64,000 nt of DNA from Gammaproteobacteria bacterium (GTDB taxonomy: Bacteria > Pseudomonadota > Gammaproteobacteria > Burkholderiales > Rhodocyclaceae), in the NCBI GenBank assembly GCA_029289235.1, contig JARFTZ010000038.1, forward strand, positions 62,001-126,000, read 5' to 3'. Below are positions 30,107-41,323 of the stretch, piece by piece (position 1 is the stretch's first letter; every line of letters begins with the position of its first letter). Below the pieces are notes generated by a model that worked only from the letters and a program-made list of their open reading frames with translations, was not told where the DNA came from and did no database searches. A program made the position numbers and the translations under genes.

Positions 30107-31539
30107 GCGCGGCCGAAACCACCTGCATCACCCTGGCGCCCGGTAGCGCGAGATCCTCGTCGAGCAAAGCTGCCTACGGGCTGGTTGCCGCCTCGCTGCT
30201 CTTCTGGGTGGCCTCTGTCGCCGTCTTCCTGACCCATTCGCTCGACGAACTGCCGCTGTACTTCGCCAACCGCTATCTGGTCCTCGATCCGACATCGCTG
30301 CTGTTCGTGCTGGTGATCAACACGGTGTTCCTCGGGATCAGCGTGTACATGCTCGCCCGCGAGCGTTCATCCGAGCGACTGGCCCGCGACATCCGTTCGC
30401 GCGCGGCACTGACCCTGCTGTTCATGGCGGTGATGAACGTCGGCATCCTGCTCAACCACATGATCCTGCTCTGGGCCTTCGTCGAGATCAGCACGCTGTG
30501 CGCGGCGCCACTCGTCGCCCGTGGCGATTCGCCGTCGCCGAAGGCCTCGGCCTGGCGCTACGTGCTGTACTCGGCGATGTCGCTGGCCATCACTTTCCTC
30601 GGCTTCATGTGCCTGAGCCAGTCGGCCGACCTGCGCGGTATCGAGGTCAATTTCCTGGTCGATCAGCTGAGTTTTTCGCTGACAATGCTCAAGGACGGCT
30701 GGCAGCGTCTCGGCCTCGCTTTCATTCTTTTCGGTCTGGGCAGCAAGCTGGGCCTGGCGCCGCTCTATGGCTGGATGCCGGAGACCTACGAGGCGGCTCC
30801 GACCAGCACCAGCGTCCTGCTGGCTGCCGTGCAGTACAACATCAGCGTCGTCGCCGTGTTCCGCATGCTGCAGATTTTCCACGGCTTCGAGACCGGCTTC
30901 GTCGCGCAGGAGCTGCTGGTCATGGGCTACCTGTCGCTGATCGTCGCTGCCGTGCAGATCATGGCCGTGCGCAACTACAAGCGGCTGATCGCCTATGCCT
31001 GCGTCAGCTCGTCGGGCGTCATCGCCCTCGGCTTGTCGGTGGGCAAGGCGGCGGCTTACGGCGTGGTGCTCTACATCGTCAGCAATGCCTTCGTGAAGTC
31101 GCTGCTGTTCCTCACCGCCGGCCGGCTGCGGGCGGTGTACGGCACCAACGAGACGGCCCCGCTGGGCGGGGTGATCCGCGTCATGCCCTTTACCGGTCTG
31201 CTGTTCACCGGCGGCATTTTTGCCCTGCTGGGCTTCCCGCCGTTCGCCAGTTTCCTCGCCGAAATGCTGATCCTCTCGGGCATCGTCCAGGCCGGCAACC
31301 TGATGGCGTTCACCGTGATGTGCGTGATGCTGACGATCATCTTCGTCTCCACCGGACAGGCGGTGTTTCCGATGTTGTGGGACCCGCCCTCGCGCAGCGG
31401 CCCGCCGGTGATCGAGTCGCTGGTTACCGTCCTGCCCAAGATGGGTTTCGTCGTCGTCCTGGTCATGCTCGGGACGTATGCGCCCGAGCCGGTGACGCAG
31501 CTGCTGCGCGCCGTGGCGGCGTCGATTGCGGGAGTCTGA
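30103..31539 (+). CDS. Hydrogenase-4 component F-like antiporter subunit
   Basis: FGLGSKLGLAPLYGWMPETYEAAPTSTSVLLAAVQYNISVVAVFRMLQI; second MrpD/NuoL-type subunit. Start at ATG 30103. Confidence 0.85.
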   Translation: MSAAETTCITLAPGSARSSSSKAAYGLVAASLLFWVASVAVFLTHSLDELPLYFANRYLVLDPTSLLFVLVINTVFLGISVYMLARERSSERLARDIRSRAALTLLFMAVMNVGILLNHMILLWAFVEISTLCAAPLVARGDSPSPKASAWRYVLYSAMSLAITFLGFMCLSQSADLRGIEVNFLVDQLSFSLTMLKDGWQRLGLAFILFGLGSKLGLAPLYGWMPETYEAAPTSTSVLLAAVQYNISVVAVFRMLQIFHGFETGFVAQELLVMGYLSLIVAAVQIMAVRNYKRLIAYACVSSSGVIALGLSVGKAAAYGVVLYIVSNAFVKSLLFLTAGRLRAVYGTNETAPLGGVIRVMPFTGLLFTGGIFALLGFPPFASFLAEMLILSGIVQAGNLMAFTVMCVMLTIIFVSTGQAVFPMLWDPPSRSGPPVIESLVTVLPKMGFVVVLVMLGTYAPEPVTQLLRAVAASIAGV

Positions 31540-31540
31540 G

Positions 31541-33031
31541 ATGACGAAGAATCCGGTAGTCGTCTATGACCTGCGCGAAACCACGCCGCTGGGCCTTGCC
31601 GATTTCATCAACGAATGCGACCGGCGGCTCACCGAGGGAGAGCGGTTACTTTCCCTGTTCGGGCGCAACGGCGGGGAGGGCGAGACTGCCGTCGCGGTGA
31701 CGGCGGTGTTCGTGACCGAGTCGGACGGCCTGTCTGTCCTGCGCGGCGTTGCGAAGAAGGGCGACGCCTACCCGGCGCTGACCCTGAAGCATCCGTCGGC
31801 GCACATCTACGAGCGCGAGTTGTGGGAACAGACCGGCGTGTTGCCCGGCGGTCATCCGTGGCTCAAGCCGGTGCGTTTCGAAGGCGCCCGCCAGCAGCGC
31901 ATGGACGACTACCCGTTCTTCGCGGTACGTGGCCGGGAAGTGCACGAAGTCGGCGTCGGGCCGATCCACGCCGGGGTGATCGAGCCGGGCCACTTCCGCT
32001 TCATGTGTCACGGCGAGACAGTCCATCACCTGGAAATCCAGCTTGGCTACCAGCACCGTGGTGTGGAAAAGCTGTTGCTGCAACGCCCGCCGAAGAACCT
32101 GACGCCGACCGTCGAATCGATCTGCGGCGACTCGTGCATCGCCTACGCCTGGAGCTATCTCGCCGCGCTGGAAGCACTCTCCGGCACGCCGGCCGGGTTC
32201 GAGACCGACGTCCTGCGCGGCATTGCCCTGGAAATGGAGCGCATCGCCATCCATGTTGCCACCCTCAACGGGCTGGCGACCGACATCGCCTTCGTGCAAG
32301 GCACCGGCAGCTACGGCCGCCTGCGCACGGCGGTGATCAACGCCAGCCAGCGCGTCAGCGGCAACCGCTTCGGCCGTGGCTGGCTGCGCCCCTGGCGGAC
32401 CAAGGGATTGACCGACGCGCTGCGACAGGATGTGCGGCAGACACTTGCCGACTTCGCCGTCGACCTGCGGCGCATGAACGACCTGATGTGTTCGGCGTTG
32501 AGCGTCAAGGCGCGGTTCAAGGGCTCCGGAGTGGTGAGCACGCAGGCGGCGCGCGACCTTGGCCTCCTCGGTGTCGCGGCGCGGGCCAGCGGCGTGGCCA
32601 TCGATGCGCGCAGCGAACTGCCGGGCCGGTTGTACGAGCGCGCACCGATGGGTTCGGTCGTCGAATCGAGCGGCGATTGCTGGGCGCGGATGCTCGTGCG
32701 CATGCGCGAGATCGACACCTCGCTGGAATGGCTGTTCCGCGTGCTGGACGACTCGACGCTCGACCTGTCAGGCGGTACGGCCGCTCCGGTGGGCGCCGAC
32801 CTGAGGCTGGCGCCCGAGCAGTTGTGCGTGTCGGTCGTCGAAGGCGTGCGCGGGCAGGTGCTTCTTGCGCTGGAAACGGAGGCCGACGGCGCGCTGCGCC
32901 ACGTCAAGGTTCAGGACCCGTCGCTGGCCAACTGGTTCGGGCTGGCGCTGGCGGTGCGCGACAACGGGATTTCGGATTTTCCGATCTGCAACAAGAGTTT
33001 CGATCTTTCCTACTGCGGCAACGACCTCTGA
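31541..33031 (+). CDS. Group-4 hydrogenase large-subunit-like (HyfG/EhrL-like) lacking canonical NiFe Cys motifs
   Basis: QLGYQHRGVEKLLL then ESICGDSCIAYAWSYLAALEAL; C-term NKSFDLSYCGNDL with no DPCxxC. Confidence 0.85.
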   Translation: MTKNPVVVYDLRETTPLGLADFINECDRRLTEGERLLSLFGRNGGEGETAVAVTAVFVTESDGLSVLRGVAKKGDAYPALTLKHPSAHIYERELWEQTGVLPGGHPWLKPVRFEGARQQRMDDYPFFAVRGREVHEVGVGPIHAGVIEPGHFRFMCHGETVHHLEIQLGYQHRGVEKLLLQRPPKNLTPTVESICGDSCIAYAWSYLAALEALSGTPAGFETDVLRGIALEMERIAIHVATLNGLATDIAFVQGTGSYGRLRTAVINASQRVSGNRFGRGWLRPWRTKGLTDALRQDVRQTLADFAVDLRRMNDLMCSALSVKARFKGSGVVSTQAARDLGLLGVAARASGVAIDARSELPGRLYERAPMGSVVESSGDCWARMLVRMREIDTSLEWLFRVLDDSTLDLSGGTAAPVGADLRLAPEQLCVSVVEGVRGQVLLALETEADGALRHVKVQDPSLANWFGLALAVRDNGISDFPICNKSFDLSYCGNDL

Positions 33032-33789
33032 TGTTCAACTTCCCCAAATCGATTGCGGTTCGCAAAGCCCAGGGCACCCAGTACATTCCCGATCTGCGCG
33101 CAGCCGTTCCCGGCGGCTATCGCGGCAAGCCGGTCATTGCCGAGGCGGCATGCGCGGCCGGCTGCACGGCATGCGTAGACGCCTGCCCGAGCCGGGCCAT
33201 CGCCCTCGACCCGTTGCGCATCGACATGGGGCGTTGCGTCCTCTGCGGCGACTGCGAGCCGGCGTGCCCTGCCGGGAGCATCGCTTTCAAAACCGACGTG
33301 AAGCTGTCCTCGACCACGCGGGACGGGCTGACGATCAGCGCGGCGCACCCCGACATCGACCCGATCAAGGTCTCCGCCGAACTGCGCAAGCGCTTCGGAC
33401 GCTCGCTCAAGCTGCGCTCGGTGTCGGCCGGCGGCTGCAACGGCTGCGAACTGGAACTCAACGCCGTCGGCAACGTGAACTTCGACTTCGGCCGCTACGG
33501 CATCGACATGGTCGCCTCGCCGCGCCACGCCGACGGGCTGGTTCTCACCGGGCCGATCAGCCGGAACATGGTCGCGGCGCTGCAGATCTGCTGGGACGCC
33601 ATGCCCGAGCCGAAACTGGTGATCGCCATGGGCGCCTGCGCGATCTCCGGCGGTGTTTTCGCCGACTGCGCGGAAGTCGACCGCCGCTTCCTGGAGGCCT
33701 TCAAGCCAACGCTCTACATCCCGGGGTGCCCGACGCACCCGCTGGTGTTCATTGCCGCGGTGATGGATTTGCTGGGGATCGACGTCTAG
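33031..33789 (+). CDS. Fused 2x[4Fe-4S] ferredoxin plus NuoB/HyfI-like small subunit
   Basis: CAAGCTACVDACP, CVLCGDCEPACP, then CNGCELEL, GACAISGG, PGCPTHP; starts overlapping previous TGA. Confidence 0.88.
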   Translation: MFNFPKSIAVRKAQGTQYIPDLRAAVPGGYRGKPVIAEAACAAGCTACVDACPSRAIALDPLRIDMGRCVLCGDCEPACPAGSIAFKTDVKLSSTTRDGLTISAAHPDIDPIKVSAELRKRFGRSLKLRSVSAGGCNGCELELNAVGNVNFDFGRYGIDMVASPRHADGLVLTGPISRNMVAALQICWDAMPEPKLVIAMGACAISGGVFADCAEVDRRFLEAFKPTLYIPGCPTHPLVFIAAVMDLLGIDV

Positions 33790-33860
33790 TTCCGAATCCC
33801 GGATGCGCAGGCGTCCGCCTGCGCTGCTGCTCAAGCGTCGCGGTTTCGTCGGGGAGACGT

Positions 33861-34172
33861 CTATGGCCTGACAACGATGTTGTTGGTCACGCCTTTGACG
33901 CCGCTTGTCGAGCGCGCAATCTCGCCCGCGCGGTTCCTTTCCGTCGAGTTCTTCGCAAAGCCCGAAAGCTGGACCACGCCCCGGAGCGTTTCCACGCTGA
34001 TGGACATCGCGCTGACCTGCTTGTCTTCCGCAAACCTGGCTTTGACACGCGTGGTAATCACCGAGTCGTCCAGATACTCGCCCACGGTCGACTGATCGCG
34101 GGTGACGGCGCAACCCGCGGCGGTAAAGGCCAGCAAGCCGGCAAGGGCAAACGAAATGGCTGTGTGTTTCAT
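33861..34172 (-). CDS. BON-domain lipoprotein
   Basis: Lipobox LLAFTAAGCA; DDSVITTRVKARFAEDKQVSAMSISVETLRGVVQLSGFAKN. Confidence 0.88.
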   Translation of the reverse strand: MKHTAISFALAGLLAFTAAGCAVTRDQSTVGEYLDDSVITTRVKARFAEDKQVSAMSISVETLRGVVQLSGFAKNSTERNRAGEIARSTSGVKGVTNNIVVRP

Positions 34173-34256
34173 CTTGACCTCCTGATCTGCTGTTCATCAA
34201 ACCGCCTACGCGAACCCGCGAGTCGTAACCAGTACGGGCCTTCCGCTTGTGATGAC

Positions 34257-35081
34257 TTAGACCCCTTGAGTCACAATCACGTTCTGTGCCGGCATCGGCG
34301 CCGGGAATCCGGCTTCGCCCAGGGCTTCGCGGAGTATCCGGTTGGTGTCGAAATAGACTTGCCAGTAATGATCGTTGTGGCAATACGGGCGCACCGCGAG
34401 GACCGGGCCGACCAGCGTGAAATCCAGAGTCTCGATGTCGACCGGAGGCTCGCTCAACACATTCGGGATGGCTGCCACCTTCTCGCGCAACAGGGCCATC
34501 GCCGCCCGATGGTCGGCTGCGCCGGAGAGCTGGCACTTCAGATCCACACGGCGGAACGCGTTGATGGAGAAGTTCTGGATCGTGTCGCTGAAGATCTTGT
34601 TGTTGCCGATGATGGTCTGGATGTTGTCCGGGGTATTGATCACCGTCGTGCACAGGCCTGGTTCGACCACCGTGCCGGTGACGCCGGCGACAGAAACAAA
34701 GTCTCCGACCTTCACCGGACGCAGCACGACAAGCAAAGCGCCTGCCGCGAAGTGGGCCAGCAGGCCCGACCAGGCTATGCCGATGGCGACGCCGGCGGCT
34801 GCAATGATCGCCGCAAAGGTTGTTGTCTGGATGCCGAAGTAACCGAGAATGCCGATCACCAGCAGGACGTTCAGTGTCACCGTGACGATGGAGCCTACGT
34901 AGCACAGAACGGTTGAATCGACCTTCTGGCGCTCGAGCGAACCGCGCAGCAGGTTGACCGTGAGGCCGATCAGCCAGCGGCCGATCAGCCAGAAAGCCAC
35001 CGCGGCCAGAATCTTGAAACCCACCGCGGTGACCGCCGTCACAACGAGATCCTGATAATGCGAGAGATCTTCTGTATTCAT
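34257..35081 (-). CDS. Small-conductance mechanosensitive channel (MscS family)
   Basis: LGYFGIQTTTFAAIIAAAGVAIGIAWSGLLAHFAAGALLVVLRPVKVGDFVSVAGVTGTV. Confidence 0.92.
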   Translation of the reverse strand: MNTEDLSHYQDLVVTAVTAVGFKILAAVAFWLIGRWLIGLTVNLLRGSLERQKVDSTVLCYVGSIVTVTLNVLLVIGILGYFGIQTTTFAAIIAAAGVAIGIAWSGLLAHFAAGALLVVLRPVKVGDFVSVAGVTGTVVEPGLCTTVINTPDNIQTIIGNNKIFSDTIQNFSINAFRRVDLKCQLSGAADHRAAMALLREKVAAIPNVLSEPPVDIETLDFTLVGPVLAVRPYCHNDHYWQVYFDTNRILREALGEAGFPAPMPAQNVIVTQGV

Positions 35082-35220
35082 GCCTTTTCCCCGTCAATGG
35101 CAAACTGACATGCCAGGATCTGTGCGGATACCGTGGTTATCGGCATCGGCGTTGAGCGGGAAACGGACTGCAAGAGGCGGCGCAAGCAGCCTCCTTTCTA
35201 TCGCAACGATGCTTCCGCTG

Positions 35221-35472
35221 CTATTGCGACTCGCTCAAGCACTTCTTGACGGACGAGGCTTTTGCCGCTCCGGCAAGCGGCTTGCCATCCTTGCTGATGG
35301 CCTTGGCTTCGCAGGCGGCTTCCCTTTCGCATTTCTTGATGAACGACGCCTTGGCGGCTCCGGCAAGCGGTTTGCCGTCTTTGCTGACAGCCCTGGATTC
35401 ACAGTCGGCAGCGGCGAATGCTGAACCGACGGAAAATGCGGACACCAAGGCGGCAAGCAGCAGTTTTTTCAT
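35221..35472 (-). CDS. PsiF-repeat-like small periplasmic protein
   Basis: Signal peptide plus two near-identical units SKDGKPLAGAAKAS(F/S)(I/V)KKC. Confidence 0.75.
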   Translation of the reverse strand: MKKLLLAALVSAFSVGSAFAAADCESRAVSKDGKPLAGAAKASFIKKCEREAACEAKAISKDGKPLAGAAKASSVKKCLSESQ

Positions 35473-35595
35473 GACGGGACTCCCCGGGGTTGATGGGTGA
35501 ACCCACTATAGGTAGGGCCGTGAGGGAATTCCAGGCGACATTTGCGCCGGGACCCGCGGAGCAACTTTGTCAACGACTGTCGTGGTTGTGTCGCT

Positions 35596-37035
35596 TCAGT
35601 CGCGGAGCCCGCGCCGCAGGAACCGCCCGTGACGCGAGTGCGCGGTGCTGGAGTTTTCCTCGTAACCCAGTCCGCCATTGACGAAAACGTGGCGAACGCC
35701 CTCGCTGACGCGGTCCGGCTCCGAGAAGGTCGCCCGGTCGCGGATGGTTTGCGCGTCGAAAACGGTGATGTCGGCGTAGTTGCCAGGCGTGATGATGCCG
35801 CGTTTGTCCAGGCCGAACTGCGCGGCCGGCAGACCGGTCATCTTGAACACCGCGCTTTCCAGTTGCAGCAGGCCGATGTCGCGGCAGTAGTGGCCGAGCA
35901 CGCGCGGGAAGGTGCCCCACAGGCGCGGGTGCGGACGGACGTCATGCGGCAGTCCGTCGGAGCCGATCATCGTGCGCGGATGCGCCAGCACGCGCCGGAC
36001 GTCCTCCTCGTTCATCTGGAAGTAGCAGGCGCCGCCGGGAATCAGCCGGCGGCAGGCTTCGCGCTGGTCGACGCCCCACAGCGCAGCGATGTCGGCGAGC
36101 AGCTTGCCGGCCATTTCCGGATGCGGTTCCGAGCCGGTGATGATGATGTCGATGACGCCGTCGACAAGGTCTTCGCGCAGCACCGTCGAACCCGCCGTGT
36201 AGGGATAGACGTCAAGACCGATCGGCTGGCGCGTGGCCAGGCGGTCCATCAGTGCCAGCGTCTCGCGCGTGCGGCCCCAGTTGGCCGGGCCGGCGCACTT
36301 GTGGTGCGAGAGCACCAGCGGCAAGCCGCTGTGGCGCGCGGTGCGGGCGGCTTCCTGCATGGCGTCGAGAATGCCGTCGAGTTCGGTGCGGATGTGCGTC
36401 GCGTAGACACCGCCTGCGCCGGCCGCCGCTGCAGCGATCTCGGCGAGTTCGCGCTCGTCGGCGGCGTAGGCGTTTTCGTAGAAGACGCCGGAGGACAATC
36501 CGAGGGCGCCGTCGTCCATCGCCTGGCGCAGCATGCCGGCCATCGCGGCCCGTTCGGCGGCATCGGCTGCCCGGTCGAGTTGCGGCATGGCTGCGGCGCG
36601 CAGGCTGGTGTGGCCGATCAGCGCAGCGACGTTGAGCGCCGGTCGGGTGGCGTTGACGGCATCGGCATACGCCGCCAGGCGCTCGAAACGGAAGCGTTGT
36701 GTGCCAAGCAGGCCGAGCGGTTCGATCGGCGCCTCTGTCTGCAGCGGTGCCAGCGAGATGCCGCAGTTGCCGACGACGACGGTAGTTACGCCCTGGGAGA
36801 TTTTCGGCAGCATTCCGGGCGCGTCGAGCACGATGGCGTCGTCGTGGGTATGCACGTCGATGAAGCCGGGGGCGACGACGAGCCCAGAGCAATCGATGGT
36901 CTCCTCGGCGGTGGCTGGATCGATGGTGCCGACCTGGGCGATCAGTTCGCCGTCGAGCAGCACATCGGCCCGATAACCGGCCTTGCCCGACCCGTCGACG
37001 ATCAGGCCGTTGCGCAGAAGAATGGTGGAAGGCAT
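35596..37035 (-). CDS. D-aminoacylase (N-acyl-D-amino-acid deacylase)
   Basis: LLRNGLIVDGSGKAGYRADVLLDGELIAQVG, VVAPGFIDVHTHDD, GNCGISLAP, SHHKCAGPANWGR, GSDGLPHDVRPHPRLWGTFPRVLGHY. Confidence 0.92.
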   Translation of the reverse strand: MPSTILLRNGLIVDGSGKAGYRADVLLDGELIAQVGTIDPATAEETIDCSGLVVAPGFIDVHTHDDAIVLDAPGMLPKISQGVTTVVVGNCGISLAPLQTEAPIEPLGLLGTQRFRFERLAAYADAVNATRPALNVAALIGHTSLRAAAMPQLDRAADAAERAAMAGMLRQAMDDGALGLSSGVFYENAYAADERELAEIAAAAAGAGGVYATHIRTELDGILDAMQEAARTARHSGLPLVLSHHKCAGPANWGRTRETLALMDRLATRQPIGLDVYPYTAGSTVLREDLVDGVIDIIITGSEPHPEMAGKLLADIAALWGVDQREACRRLIPGGACYFQMNEEDVRRVLAHPRTMIGSDGLPHDVRPHPRLWGTFPRVLGHYCRDIGLLQLESAVFKMTGLPAAQFGLDKRGIITPGNYADITVFDAQTIRDRATFSEPDRVSEGVRHVFVNGGLGYEENSSTAHSRHGRFLRRGLRD

Positions 37036-37037
37036 GT

Positions 37038-37952
37038 TTACTCCTGTTCGCGTTCCGCTCGCGACCACGACATGGTCATGGCGACGTGCGATTCGCTGTC
37101 GATGCCGTGTTCGGCGAGCACGCTGCGAAACTGGCGCAGGCGTTCGGCGGCCTTGGGTCCGAGGCGCTGGCCAACCAGCACGGTGAGGATTTCGATGGCC
37201 AGCAGGTGAGCGATGTAGGCTTCGGTGCCGACGCGCATCACGGCGTCCTCGGGGACCGAGGTGCCGAGGATAATGTCGGCCTCCCTTGCCAGCGGCGTGT
37301 CCGGTTGTGTCAGGGCGATGACCGTGGCCCCTTGCGAGCGGGCAAAATGCGTCGCTTCGAGCAGCGTCGGCATGCGTCCGACGTGCGAGACGGCGATGGC
37401 CACGCCGCGCCGGCCGAGGGTGCATGCCGAGATGAGCTGCTGGTGCGCGTCGAAGTAGGCGTTGGAATGGATGCCCAGGCGGAACAGGCGCGCCTGCAGG
37501 TCGTTGGCGATGAAGGTGGACGTGGCGCCAGACGAGTAGCAGTCGACGCGTTCGGCATTCGCGATCGCCGCTGCGGCGCGCTCCAGGGCCGCGACATCGA
37601 GTTCGCGTTCGAGGGCGGACATCGACGCGGTCGCGGAGCGCACGATCTTGCTGGCAATTTCGCCCGGAGTGTCGTCCGGTTGCACGCTGCGGTGGAGGTA
37701 CGAGCCGCCAAGCGCAATGTCCTGCGCCAGCGCGACCATGAATTCGCGCACACTGTCGAATCCGAACGACCTGCAGGTGCGCACGATGGTCGGCATCGAC
37801 ACCCCGGCCTGCTGGGCGAGTTGTTCGACGGTGGCGCCAACGGCGCTTTGCGGGTCGCGGACGATGACGTTCACCACCCGCTGCTGGGCATCCGGCAGGT
37901 CGGCGTACTGTTCCTGCAGACGCTGCAGCAGACGGGGAGGGAGTGTGTTCAT
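37038..37952 (-). CDS. MurR/RpiR-family regulator
   Basis: HTH_6 GATVEQLAQQAGVSMPTIVRTCRSFGFDSVREFMVAL plus SIS domain VDCYSSGATSTFIANDLQARLFRLG. Confidence 0.9.
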   Translation of the reverse strand: MNTLPPRLLQRLQEQYADLPDAQQRVVNVIVRDPQSAVGATVEQLAQQAGVSMPTIVRTCRSFGFDSVREFMVALAQDIALGGSYLHRSVQPDDTPGEIASKIVRSATASMSALERELDVAALERAAAAIANAERVDCYSSGATSTFIANDLQARLFRLGIHSNAYFDAHQQLISACTLGRRGVAIAVSHVGRMPTLLEATHFARSQGATVIALTQPDTPLAREADIILGTSVPEDAVMRVGTEAYIAHLLAIEILTVLVGQRLGPKAAERLRQFRSVLAEHGIDSESHVAMTMSWSRAEREQE

Positions 37953-37957
37953 GGCGT

Positions 37958-39238
37958 TCAGAAGCGCGTGGTCACGGCGTCGATAACGTTGTAGTGATCA
38001 TTTACCACCGGTAACCAGCGCCATTTGTCGAAGGTTGTACAGGGGTGCGAGATGCCGAGGCCGATCAGGTCGCCGACTGCCGGGCCGGGCTCGGAGTCGG
38101 TCTGCGGAAAGCGCAGGTAGGCGTGCTGGTCGTTCAGCGCGGTCAGCGTCCAGCCCCCGGGAACGGTCCGCGGTGCGCCGCTACCGGCAGCATGGTGGAA
38201 CAGCGCCACGGGCAGGTCGAGATCGTAGGAAATGTCGCGCTTGCCGCAGGTCAGGATGGCCAGGCCGGATTCGGGGCGCGATTGTACCATCGCCCAGACC
38301 TCGATCGCCGGCAGCAGGCTGGTCGTCAGATGCTGGCGTTCTTCGACCTTGTGCAGCAGGTTCATGTACGAGCCGTGGTCGTGCGTGACGTAGCAGCCCG
38401 AGCGCAGGACGCCGCGCACCGGCTTCGACAGCACCGGCTTGAGTCCGTCGGTGACGAGGTCGAACAGCGCCGACCCGCCCGCAGTCACCAGCACTTCGTC
38501 GGTGGCGAAGAATCCCGCCTGATCGCATGCCTTGGCGGCATCCACCACGCGTTGCATCAATGCCGCGACTTCGCGCCGGTCGTGCGCCGAATCGCCGGAA
38601 GCGACGCTGCCTTCGTAGCACTCGATGCCGCCGAGGCGCAACGCCGGGCTGGCGTCGATCGCCGCCGCGACGATCAGCGCTTCGTTGAGCGTGCGGCAAC
38701 CGGTACGCTTGCCGGCAATGCCGATTTCCAGCAAGCAGTCGAAGACCGTCGTGCTTTTTCGTTTGTTCCGCCAGTTGTCGATCAACTGGATCTGCGCGAC
38801 CGAGTCGACGAGGAACCACACGCGCAGCGCCGGGTACTCGCGCAACAGTGAAGCCAGCCCGTCGAGGTCGGCGTCGCAGACGACCTGGTTGGCGATCAGC
38901 GCACGGGTGACCCCGGCCTCGGCGCCGACCGCCAGCTGAAAGACGGTGGCGAAGGAAATGCCCCAGGCGCCAGCGGCGAGCTGGCGGCGGTAGAGTTCCG
39001 GCGACATCGTCGTCTTGCCGTGCGGGGCGATGTCGACGCCCCGCGTGCGGGCGAAATCCTGCATCCAGTCGAGGTTATGGCGCAGCGCCGAATCGCGCAG
39101 CAGGGCGATGGGGAAGGGCAGGTCGCCGTTCAGGATGTTCCAGTTGCGCGCGCCGATTTCGTCCAGTCGGCACGGCACGGCAGCGGGCGGGAACCCCTTG
39201 TAGCGGCGATCCAGAACGGTGAAGGCGGTGAAGCTCAT
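37958..39238 (-). CDS. D-serine/D-threonine aldolase-dehydratase-like (alanine-racemase fold) amino acid deaminase
   Basis: [69 protein letters not shown] metal-binding HxC-type C-terminus. Confidence 0.82.
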   Translation of the reverse strand: MSFTAFTVLDRRYKGFPPAAVPCRLDEIGARNWNILNGDLPFPIALLRDSALRHNLDWMQDFARTRGVDIAPHGKTTMSPELYRRQLAAGAWGISFATVFQLAVGAEAGVTRALIANQVVCDADLDGLASLLREYPALRVWFLVDSVAQIQLIDNWRNKRKSTTVFDCLLEIGIAGKRTGCRTLNEALIVAAAIDASPALRLGGIECYEGSVASGDSAHDRREVAALMQRVVDAAKACDQAGFFATDEVLVTAGGSALFDLVTDGLKPVLSKPVRGVLRSGCYVTHDHGSYMNLLHKVEERQHLTTSLLPAIEVWAMVQSRPESGLAILTCGKRDISYDLDLPVALFHHAAGSGAPRTVPGGWTLTALNDQHAYLRFPQTDSEPGPAVGDLIGLGISHPCTTFDKWRWLPVVNDHYNVIDAVTTRF

Positions 39239-40213
39239 GATGTATGTCCTCGAATGACGGCGGCAGTGATGTCGTCTCGCAGGCAGGCCTTCCAGTGCCC
39301 CGGCGCGATCTCGGTCAACGGTGGCACGGATTCCGCGCAGGCCGGCAGCGCGTAGGGGCAGCGGGTGCGGAAGACGCAGCCGGACGGCGGGTTGGCCGGG
39401 CTGGGGATGTCACCGACGAGCAGCGGGCGTTCTTCATGGCGTTGCGCGGGATCGGGAACCGGCGAGGCGGCGAGCAGCGCCTGGGTGTAGGGATGCCGCG
39501 GGCGGTGGTAGAGCGTTTCGGTTGGAGCGATCTCCATGATCTTGCCGAGGTACAGCACGATCACGCGGTCACACAGGAACTCGACGACGTCGAGGTCGTG
39601 CGAGATGAACAGCATTGTCAGCCCGAAGCGCTCCTTGAGATCGCAGAGCAGGTTGACCACCTGCGCCTGGATCGAGACGTCGAGCGCGGAAAGCGGTTCG
39701 TCGGCGACGATGAAGCCGGGCTCGACGGCCAGCGCGCGGGCGACGCCGATGCGCTGGCGCTGCCCGCCGGAGAATTCGTGCGGGTAGCGGTCGGCGTACT
39801 CGGGGCGCAGGCCGACGAGGTCGAGCAGTTCGGCGATTCGCGCCTGCCGCGCTTCCTTGCCCTTGGCCAGGCCGTGCGTATCGAGCGCCTCGCCGAGAAT
39901 CTGGCGGATGCGCATGCGCGGGTTCAGGCTGGCGTAGGGGTCCTGGAAGATGATTTGCATGCGCGAGCGCAGCGGACGCATCTGGTGCTGCGAAATGCCG
40001 GCGATGTCCCGGCCCTCGAAGCGGATTTCGCCGTCGGTCGGGTCGAGCAGGCGGATCAGCATGCGCCCGATGGTGCTCTTGCCCGACCCGGATTCGCCGA
40101 CGAGGCCCAACGTCTCGCCTTCGCGGATGGAAAAGTTGACACCGTCGACGGCGCGTACTGGGTGCGGGCCGGAACCGAAATACTTGCGCAGGCCGCGCAC
40201 TTCGATCAGAGGA

Positions 40214-40230
<17 letters not shown>
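39235..40230 (-). CDS. Dipeptide/oligopeptide ABC transporter ATPase (DppF-like)
   Basis: [61 protein letters not shown]-term CPYALPAC. Confidence 0.92.

Positions 40231-41319
<1,089 letters not shown>

Positions 41320-41323
<4 letters not shown>

Noticed and set aside
31615-33789. 724-aa plus-strand ORF start
   Set aside because: The upstream ~480 residues are the wrong frame of the HyfG-like gene; only the part from 33031 is the real small-subunit gene.
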